A stretch of 16,544 nucleotides of DNA from JAPLYB01 sp964481435 (GTDB lineage: Archaea > Nanobdellota > Nanobdellia > Pacearchaeales > UBA284): positions 1 through 16,544 of the forward strand of contig CAYZTH010000019.1 in NCBI GenBank assembly GCA_964481435.1, read 5' to 3'. Within the stretch, counting starts at the first letter, position 1. Every line of letters starts with the position of its first letter. Positions 6,772 to 10,800 of this stretch are shown piece after piece. Position numbers and translations under genes: made by a program. The notes under the pieces are model-generated. The model made no database searches. It saw only the letters and a program-made list of their open reading frames with translations, and had not been told where the DNA came from.

Positions 6772-7199
6772 TTTTTCCACCTGATTTCTAAACTTTCAAA
6801 ATCTCCTTTTGATTTACTATTGAATCTAATAACTGAAAAATGTAAGTGAGGACCAAAAGAAAAGCCAGTATTTCCACTATATCCTATTAAATCACCTTTT
6901 TTTATTTTCTGTCCTATTTTAACTGCGATTTTGCTTAAGTGAGCATAGTGAGAGAACTCATCATTTTTATGTTTGATTAATATGAAATTACCTGCATCAT
7001 TCATGTCTTTTGTTGTTTCTGTTTTTTTGTCAATAAACTCAACAACTTCCCCATCAAAAGCTACATGAACCTCTGTTCCTTCCTTGCATAAAAAGTCAAC
7101 TGCATTTGAAAGCTTTCCTTTATGAGCAGGAGAGGAAGTATCTATTCGAATCAGGTCTTTTTTATCCAAAGGGAATTGATAAATGTTTTTTGTTTTCAT
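6768..7199 (-). CDS. M23-type (LytM-like) metallopeptidase domain protein, no signal peptide
   Basis: This 143-residue protein is essentially one M23 domain. It shows NAVDF (32-36) with metal ligand D35, GTEVHVAFDGEVV (41-53), HYAHLS (84-89) with the catalytic-type His, and GNTGFSFGPHLHFSV (109-123) with H118 and H120. The usual first His of HxxxD is not at its normal place: residue 31 is Ser, and the nearest His is H26. Related 'AVDF' members put the ligand elsewhere, so activity is possible but unproven. M23 enzymes normally cut peptidoglycan cross-links outside the cell, yet no signal peptide or membrane helix is visible. The start at ATG 7199 is set by AGGAGG (7203-7208) upstream; the longer frame to 7286 is discounted. 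It is followed without a gap by the recombinase. Confidence 0.85.
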   Translation of the reverse strand: MKTKNIYQFPLDKKDLIRIDTSSPAHKGKLSNAVDFLCKEGTEVHVAFDGEVVEFIDKKTETTKDMNDAGNFILIKHKNDEFSHYAHLSKIAVKIGQKIKKGDLIGYSGNTGFSFGPHLHFSVIRFNSKSKGDFESLEIRWKK

Positions 7200-7202
7200 T
7201 TT

Positions 7203-7209
7203 GCCTCCT
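7203..7209 (-). promoter_or_regulatory. Shine-Dalgarno deciding the M23 start
   Basis: AAGGAGG on the minus strand lies a few bases before ATG 7199 and rules out the upstream in-frame ATG at 7286 as the main start. Confidence 0.8.
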
Positions 7210-7264
7210 TTTTCTTTCCTCTTTTTGTTTTCTTTATTTCTTCTATTTTTGGGTGAGTTCATGG

Positions 7265-7308
7265 GTTTTGTGCACTTGCTTTTCATACATGCCCTTAGTG
7301 CACAAAAC
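7265..7308. repeat. Perfect 11-bp inverted repeat upstream of the M23/recombinase operon
   Basis: GTTTTGTGCAC (7265-7275) and GTGCACAAAAC (7298-7308) are exact inverted copies separated by 22 bp. Each arm contains the palindrome GTGCAC. The repeat lies 66-109 bp upstream of the M23 start, where an operator or a recombinase core site could be. Confidence 0.75.
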
Positions 7309-7429
7309 TAAACTTTTGGGAGTTTTATTTTTTTGGTTTCCGCTTAAAACTTTTAGCGAAATTTTGTTCTTTTCTTCCTCTTTTTTTGATTCAGTATAAT
7401 CTTATAATCTTTTATTTTTTGATCTTTTT

Positions 7430-7544
7430 TTGCTTAATTCTGGATTTTCGACGTGAAAATCACTGAAGAGCGTGAACTAAGGGCTTTATCGACGTGGTGA
7501 ACGGTCTTCACAGGCACCCTTAGTATATAAATTTTGTGTTTTTC
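7430..7544 (+). ncRNA. Candidate structured small RNA (GC-rich hairpin island)
   Basis: In DNA that is otherwise extremely AT-rich, 7446-7524 is close to half G+C and folds well. ATTTTC/GAAAAT arms at 7444-7460 enclose GACGT. An outer stem ACTAAGGG (7476-7483) pairs with CCCTTAGT (7517-7524) and encloses an inner hairpin GTGAA (7497-7501) with TTCAC (7507-7511). A TATA-like TTATAAT (7402-7408) lies about 25 nt before a plausible plus-strand start near 7430, and T-rich DNA (7533-7544) follows. TTWTCGACGTG also occurs twice (7445-7455, 7486-7496). It does not match tRNA, SRP RNA, RNase P RNA or an obvious C/D or H/ACA guide. It could instead be a protein-binding DNA site, and strand is uncertain. 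Confidence 0.35.
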
Positions 7545-7630
7545 GAGGAGAAAAGGAGGTAATTTGGGAATAAATTAGAACTTTGGATGAAATTTTTTAG
7601 AATTTTTTAAAAATTTTGCTATTTTTCTTT

Positions 7631-7664
7631 ATGCTAAAAGTTTTGAGCGTCGGGCAGAAGTTTT
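7631..7664 (+). repeat. 34-bp split repeat, copy 1
   Basis: ATGCTAAAAGTT, then 11 variable bases, then GCAGAAGTTTT. Copy 2 at 8047-8080 has the same flanks and exactly the same spacing but an unrelated central 11 bp. Confidence 0.7.
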
Positions 7665-7705
7665 AACTATAAAAATGATTCCTAATTTTCATCGCAAATT
7701 TTTCT

Positions 7706-7852
7706 TTATAATAAAGTTCCAAGAAGCGATAAAATACCTACCAAAATCAGATATATCCCTAGGCCAATCCGGATCAACTTTGGCCAAATCAAAATAAGAA
7801 TGCCAATAATTATGGTCAAAATTGCAGAGATATATATCACTGTTGCTACCAT
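7706..7852 (-). CDS. DUF3096-like 48-residue membrane protein
   Basis: The frame runs from ATG 7852-7850 to TAA 7708-7706 on the minus strand and is too short for most gene callers. The 48-residue product is almost entirely hydrophobic: helix 1 at about 4-23 (ending ILILIWPKL), a short turn with Arg28, and helix 2 at about 29-48 (GLGIYLILVGILSLLG). The 'GILILI-PKL---I--YLILVGIL-LLG' pattern is that of the DUF3096 family of tiny two-helix membrane proteins, whose role is unknown. A TATA-like GAATATAAAC (7873-7881) lies 25 nt before the ATG, so the gene appears leaderless and functional even though it sits inside a long repeat-rich noncoding region. Confidence 0.8.
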   Translation of the reverse strand: MVATVIYISAILTIIIGILILIWPKLIRIGLGIYLILVGILSLLGTLL

Positions 7853-7872
7853 GATATTTAACCGGGTTTTGA

Positions 7873-7881
7873 GTTTATATT
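7873..7881 (-). promoter_or_regulatory. TATA-like promoter of the DUF3096 gene
   Basis: AATATAAAC on the minus strand is centred 25 nt from the ATG at 7852, the same leaderless arrangement as the neighbouring winged-helix genes. Confidence 0.55.
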
Positions 7882-8046
7882 CTTTTTGTATTTAAGATAA
7901 AAACTTTTTAAGAAAGTGGAGGGGGGAGGTATAATTTTTTCCTCACCTCTCAAGAGAGCACCCGATTTTTGGGGTTATTTTTGGGTTGTTTTTCTTGCTT
8001 TTTCCATTTTAATCTTCTTTTTTTTGGGATTTTTCCAATTTCCTTC

Positions 8047-8080
8047 ATGCTAAAAGTTCTGCGCTTTGAGCAGAAGTTTT
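8047..8080 (+). repeat. 34-bp split repeat, copy 2
   Basis: It has the same flanks and spacing as 7631-7664. In this copy the centre lets TTCTGC (8057-8062) pair with GCAGAA (8070-8075) as a small hairpin. Confidence 0.7.
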
Positions 8081-8127
8081 GCTTTTTAGATTAGAAACTT
8101 TTCAAACAACTGGCTCAATAAATAAAG

Positions 8128-8147
8128 TAATTCGTTTAAACGAATTA
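8128..8147. repeat. 20-bp perfect palindrome
   Basis: TAATTCGTTTAAACGAATTA equals its own reverse complement. A one-mismatch version of its core, ATTCGGTTAAACGA, occurs at 9651-9664, and a version one base shorter, TTCGGTTTACGA, occurs at 10768-10779. It is a candidate binding site for a dimeric regulator. Confidence 0.8.
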
Positions 8148-8270
8148 ATGCTTTGATATTATCTTTATCACCAATATACCTGGAATTTTTGCATACTTTT
8201 CAAATATCCTCCTTTAATTTATCAACGTTTTTTGGTTTTGATAGCTAAACTTAACTCTCACTTCTCTTTA

Positions 8271-8475
8271 TTTTTCTTGATTTTTCAGATATTTTTTGTT
8301 TCTTTTTCCTTCCCTTCCGATCCTTAGATTTGCTTTTTTATGTAAAATTCTGACTAATTTCTGACTAACTTTTTTTGCTACATCTTTTTAGAGCGACCCG
8401 ATTTTTAACCTTTTTCTTGATTTTTACACTTACAAAAAAATGCAGAAAAATAACCATTTTTCTTGATTTTTCAGA
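8271..8475 (-). repeat. Dispersed repeat AAAAATCAAGAAAAA, three copies
   Basis: On the plus strand TTTTTCTTGATTTTT starts at 8271, 8411 and 8457. The first and third copies extend to an identical 19-mer (8271-8289, 8457-8475). The last copy ends just before the TATA box of the winged-helix gene. Confidence 0.65.
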
Positions 8476-8478
8476 AAC

Positions 8479-8488
8479 ATTTAAAAAG
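8479..8488 (+). promoter_or_regulatory. TATA-like promoter of the first winged-helix gene
   Basis: ATTTAAAAAG is centred 25 nt upstream of the ATG at 8508, so that ATG rather than the upstream TTG at 8463 is taken as the start. Confidence 0.6.
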
Positions 8489-8507
8489 CAGAAAAACGAA
8501 ATATTAT

Positions 8508-9155
8508 ATGAGTTTTTTGTGGTTCGGAAAAAATAAAGAGGATAAATTTAAGGATGAAATAGCTAGTTCTTTTGATTCTGTTAGAGATGATATTGATAAA
8601 ATTAGTGGGTGGATTGGTCATTTAAACACCCATCGAGGTAAACACGACGAGCAATTTAAACAGCTGTTTGAAGAAATTCTCAAAATTAAGGCAGATGTCG
8701 ACGATATAAAAAACTTCATTTCCTTCTTTGAAACATCAAAACAGGGCAGGGTGTTTAAACAGCAACGCACACCTGTTTATAAACAAACAGCTGTTGGAGG
8801 TGTGCAAACAGGTGTTCAAACAGGTGTTCAAACATCAGTTTTTAACAATTTTTTAAAGAATTTAAGTGCTAGTGAAAGGACTATTGTGTGGATAATTTTG
8901 AATTCAGAATTAAAATTAAGCTGTGATGATATTTCTGCTTTGCTTGGAAAAAATAAAGCGACTGTTCGCGGACAACTGAACAGCATCAAAAGTAAAAGCG
9001 ATGATTTGGTTATGGAACAGATTGAAAATAATGGAAAAAAGAGATATTATATTGACCCAAAAATCAAGGAAAGTTTGATCAGACAGATGAAGAATAGGGC
9101 CAGAATTAAGGGAAAAAAGAGTGAAGAAATTGAGGAAAATGAGCTAGATATATAG
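8508..9155 (+). CDS. Coiled-coil/linker/winged-helix DNA-binding protein
   Basis: No named family is recognised for this 215-residue protein. Residues 10-75 form a charged coiled coil (DEIASSFDSVRDDIDKIS, then FEEILKIKADVDDIKNF). Residues 80-112 are a flexible linker with three exact GVQT units (98-109). Residues 113-185 form a winged helix: SASERTIVWIILNSELKLS, DISALLGKNKATVRGQLNSI as the recognition helix region, then the wing NGKKRYYI. The tail is basic then acidic. This suggests an oligomeric DNA-binding regulator or initiator. The linker-coding DNA is packed with AAACAG repeats read in two frames. The start at ATG 8508 follows from a TATA box 25 nt upstream. It has the same three-part layout as the gene at 9671-10351. 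Confidence 0.75.
   Translation: MSFLWFGKNKEDKFKDEIASSFDSVRDDIDKISGWIGHLNTHRGKHDEQFKQLFEEILKIKADVDDIKNFISFFETSKQGRVFKQQRTPVYKQTAVGGVQTGVQTGVQTSVFNNFLKNLSASERTIVWIILNSELKLSCDDISALLGKNKATVRGQLNSIKSKSDDLVMEQIENNGKKRYYIDPKIKESLIRQMKNRARIKGKKSEEIEENELDI
8658..8834. repeat. Iteron-like AAACAG cluster inside the winged-helix gene
   Basis: AAACAG occurs at 8658, 8739, 8757, 8785, 8806 and 8818, and its complement CTGTTT at 8664 and 8773. The first copy is a perfect palindrome, AAACAGCTGTTT (8658-8669). Three 12-bp tandem units (GGTGTKCAAACA) run from 8799 to 8834. The hexamer falls in two different reading frames. Confidence 0.65.
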
Positions 9156-9670
9156 GTCAAAAAGAGCTATTTTTGAGTAAAAAACACCCCAAAATAAGCA
9201 AAAGTGAGACTTCCAGAAGGCCAAACTTCATGAAAACCCCTATTTTTGACCATAAAAAGGATCAAAAAAGGGAAAAGTGAGAGTTCGTGAGAGATAAAGA
9301 ATTGAGGAAAATGGGGAAAAAGTGAATAAACTGATCAAAAAGATGAGAAAAAGAGGAAAAAAGGAGAGATAGAAGATAGATGCCCAAAAACCTTGAAAAA
9401 CCAAGTTGAAAAATAGGGAAAAAGGAGGGTTTAATAGGAATTTTGGAAAACTGAAGGATTAAAAAAACAGAAAAATAGGTAAAAGTGAGTGAGAGTCGTG
9501 ATAGAGTAGAAAAGCACTAAAAAAAATTCAAATTGAGGTAAAAAGGAGGGATATGATATAAAGAGGAAATAAGGCTTAATTCAGCAATATAACCAAATAT
9601 TAGAGAATCTGAGAATTAGCTTATTGAAGCTTAGATAGTCGATAAGAGATATTCGGTTAAACGATTTTAC
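9156..9670. other. Purine-rich noncoding stretch with short repeats
   Basis: No gene is supported; frames are short and rich in Lys/Glu by composition only. Directly after the winged-helix stop there is a hairpin, TCAAAAA (9157-9163) with TTTTTGA (9170-9176). GGTCAAAAA (9155-9163) has a second inverted partner, TTTTTGACC, at 9243-9251. GTGAGAGTTCGTGA (9277-9290) and GTGAGAGTCGTGA (9489-9501) are near-identical, and GGNAAAAAGGAGGG recurs near 9417 and 9537. Purines make up 50 of 60 bases at 9301-9360. The imperfect palindrome ATTCGGTTAAACGA (9651-9664) closes the region. Confidence 0.7.
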
Positions 9671-10351
9671 TTAAATCTTATTGAGCTTTACGAGACTATC
9701 GAGGGCAGCTATATCCCTGAGCTCTTTAGGGACTTTGATGACAACGAGCTTATTGTTCTTTTTCTCCTTAATCAGGGGGATTCCCTTATGCTCCAGCCTC
9801 GATAAATAATCTCTTACCGAACTCTCGGTAAGCTTAGATCTTAATGCTAGCTCCTTATAATTGGCTTCTCCGTGCTCCTCGGTGAGAGAGTATATCAGCG
9901 AGAATATAAGGAACTCCTGTTTGGTAAGACTTCGAAATTTCTGCTTAAGATCATTCTTTAAACCATCTATAAGGCGAGAAATGTTCTGAGATTCATCTGC
10001 ATTCTTAGGAACCTTTTCTAGGGCTTTTTCTTCAATAATTTGTCTGCTGACTGTCTGTTGTCTGTCTGCTGGAACCCCCTCATTTCCTATGGAACTATGC
10101 GAATTAAGGCTTAATTCCCCATTATAATCGGTATTATCTGCCGGATTTTCTTCTGTCTGCTGACTGTCTGTTGCGGATGTGCTGGATTGATTATTGCCTG
10201 CATTATTTGGAGAATTTAGTATACTTATCTGAGAAATAAGATCGTAGATCTCTTGAATCTGACTTTTGATGGAGAATATTTCTGATGCTAAATATCTCAT
10301 CTCACTCTTTATCTTCTTGAAAGAATCTTTGACAGCATCCTCATTTATCAT
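9671..10351 (-). CDS. Second coiled-coil/linker/winged-helix DNA-binding protein
   Basis: This 226-residue protein has an N-terminal coiled coil (about 5-45, EMRYLASEIFSIKSQIQEIYDLIS) and a long polar linker (46-120) rich in Asn, Ser, Gln and Asp. The C-terminal winged-helix domain (about 135-206) contains LTKQEFLIFSLIYSL, YKELALRSKLTESSVRDYLSRL as the helix-turn-helix, and a short wing KEKKNNKLVVIKV. It shares layout but no obvious sequence identity in the linker with the 8508 gene. The linker DNA contains a 20-bp exact repeat read in two frames. The start at ATG 10351 is 25 nt from TTATTTAAAG, so it is leaderless. It may be a transcription regulator or a replication/partition protein. Confidence 0.75.
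   Translation of the reverse strand: MINEDAVKDSFKKIKSEMRYLASEIFSIKSQIQEIYDLISQISILNSPNNAGNNQSSTSATDSQQTEENPADNTDYNGELSLNSHSSIGNEGVPADRQQTVSRQIIEEKALEKVPKNADESQNISRLIDGLKNDLKQKFRSLTKQEFLIFSLIYSLTEEHGEANYKELALRSKLTESSVRDYLSRLEHKGIPLIKEKKNNKLVVIKVPKELRDIAALDSLVKLNKI
10041..10173. repeat. 20-bp direct repeat and GTCTG cluster inside the second winged-helix gene
   Basis: TGTCTGCTGACTGTCTGTTG is present exactly at 10041-10060 and 10154-10173. A third partial copy, TGTCTGCTG, lies at 10063-10071. On the coding strand one copy encodes part of RQQTVSRQ and the other part of ATDSQQT, so the frames differ. Confidence 0.8.
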
Positions 10352-10371
10352 AGTGTTTTTTGCCCATCTTT

Positions 10372-10381
10372 CTTTAAATAA
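10372..10381 (-). promoter_or_regulatory. TATA-like promoter of the second winged-helix gene
   Basis: TTATTTAAAG on the minus strand is centred 25 nt before ATG 10351. It lies in the 75-bp gap after the third winged-helix gene, giving this gene its own promoter. Confidence 0.55.
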
Positions 10382-10426
10382 CTTATTGTATTCTATCAGA
10401 TATATTAAAAGGAAACAAATAATCCT

Positions 10427-10735
10427 TTATTCAAAATCTAGAGAATCGTAGGCGGGCCTTATGGTCGGCTGCATTTTCTTATAAGTGTCATAGGCTGGCT
10501 GAGTAAGATGCCATCTTGTCCTTTTCTTAAGAGGAATTCCGGCTTGATTCTTCTTTACAGAAGATACTAGCTTCTTGTTCTCGAGATCTAGAAGAAGCTT
10601 TTTTATATATTCCTCATCGCGCGCAAGTTCTTGAGAAATTGAAGCTGTGAACATTGCTTTTGGGGCTTGCTGAAATAGAAGATGAAGTACGGACTCTTTT
10701 ATCTTGTCCTCTTTTGTAGTTGAAATTCTTGGCAT
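10427..10735 (-). CDS. Small winged-helix transcription-regulator-like protein
   Basis: The protein has 102 residues from ATG 10735; the frame extends to a TTG at 10753, but the TATA box lies between. One winged-helix domain fills residues 8-78: KEDKIKESVLHLLFQQAP (helix 1), ISQELARDEEYIKKLLLDLENKKLV (helix-turn-helix) and SSVKKNQAGIPLKKRTRWHLT (wing). The C-terminal tail is Pro/Tyr rich. No enzymatic part is present, so it is probably a DNA-binding regulator. It is divergent from the secreted-protein gene at 10801, and both promoters share the palindrome CTTTATAAAG and the TTCGGTTTACGA site, so it may regulate itself and that neighbour (inference). Confidence 0.75.
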   Translation of the reverse strand: MPRISTTKEDKIKESVLHLLFQQAPKAMFTASISQELARDEEYIKKLLLDLENKKLVSSVKKNQAGIPLKKRTRWHLTQPAYDTYKKMQPTIRPAYDSLDFE

Positions 10736-10741
10736 AGAAGA

Positions 10742-10784
10742 TATAAAAGACAATCTTTATAAAGTTTTTCGGTTTACGATTTAA
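10742..10784. promoter_or_regulatory. Divergent promoter region with palindromic TATA and possible operator
   Basis: CTTTATAAAG (10755-10764) is a perfect palindrome centred 25 nt from the minus-strand ATG at 10735. TATAAAAG (10742-10749) would serve the plus-strand gene at 10801, giving a leader of about 30 nt with an AGAGGT ribosome site. TTCGGTTTACGATTTAA (10768-10784) lies at the expected plus-strand start and resembles the sites at 8128-8147 and 9651-9664. Confidence 0.5.
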
Positions 10785-10800
10785 TGCAAAAGAGGTTGAG

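Larger units (their letters stand above)
7209..7705. other. Pyrimidine-rich noncoding stretch, left part
   Basis: No gene longer than a few codons is credible here. It holds the 11-bp inverted repeat (7265-7308), an inverted copy of GCTAAAAGTTTT (7346-7357), the GC-rich hairpin island (7430-7544), an isolated AGGAGGT at 7554-7560 with only a five-codon frame behind it, and the first copy of the 34-bp split repeat (7631-7664). The plus strand is strongly T-rich throughout. Confidence 0.7.
7853..8507. other. Pyrimidine-rich repeat-bearing noncoding stretch, right part
   Basis: No convincing gene is seen. It contains two copies of CCCGATTTTT preceded by GAGC(G)A (7957-7970, 8391-8406), the second 34-bp split repeat (8047-8080), a 20-bp perfect palindrome (8128-8147), a strong ribosome-site-like AAAGGAGG on the minus strand (8208-8215) in front of an apparently frame-broken short frame, a tandem TTCTGACTAA (8348-8357, 8359-8368), and three copies of TTTTTCTTGATTTTT (8271, 8411, 8457). 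Pyrimidines make up 48 of 60 bases at 8281-8340. Confidence 0.7.

Noticed and set aside
7106..7399. A 97-residue plus-strand frame overlapping the M23 start and its upstream region
   Set aside because: Its Phe/Ser/Leu-rich product follows from the T-rich strand; no ribosome site or TATA box at the right distance, and it overlaps a well-supported gene.
7430..7544. tRNA, H/ACA or C/D guide RNA at the hairpin island
   Set aside because: No T-loop GGTTCRA motif or cloverleaf, no ACA box at the proper distance and no proper box C; it is kept only as an unclassified candidate RNA.
7950..8048. A 32-codon lysine-rich frame on the minus strand starting at ATG 8048
   Set aside because: No promoter or ribosome site at a useful distance, composition is that of the A-rich strand, and the ATG lies inside the 34-bp split repeat.
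8348..8368. Tandem TTCTGACTAA as a CRISPR-like or attachment repeat
   Set aside because: Only two units of 11-bp period; too short to be more than a local duplication or binding site.
9181..9560. CRISPR array suggested by repeated GTGAGAG and AAAGGAGGG units
   Set aside because: Spacing is irregular, repeats are short and degenerate, and no cas gene is present.
6000..10760. Clean integrated element with direct-repeat ends
   Set aside because: I found no matching att-type direct repeat or tRNA gene at the two borders, so element limits cannot be claimed; only the content suggests an element.
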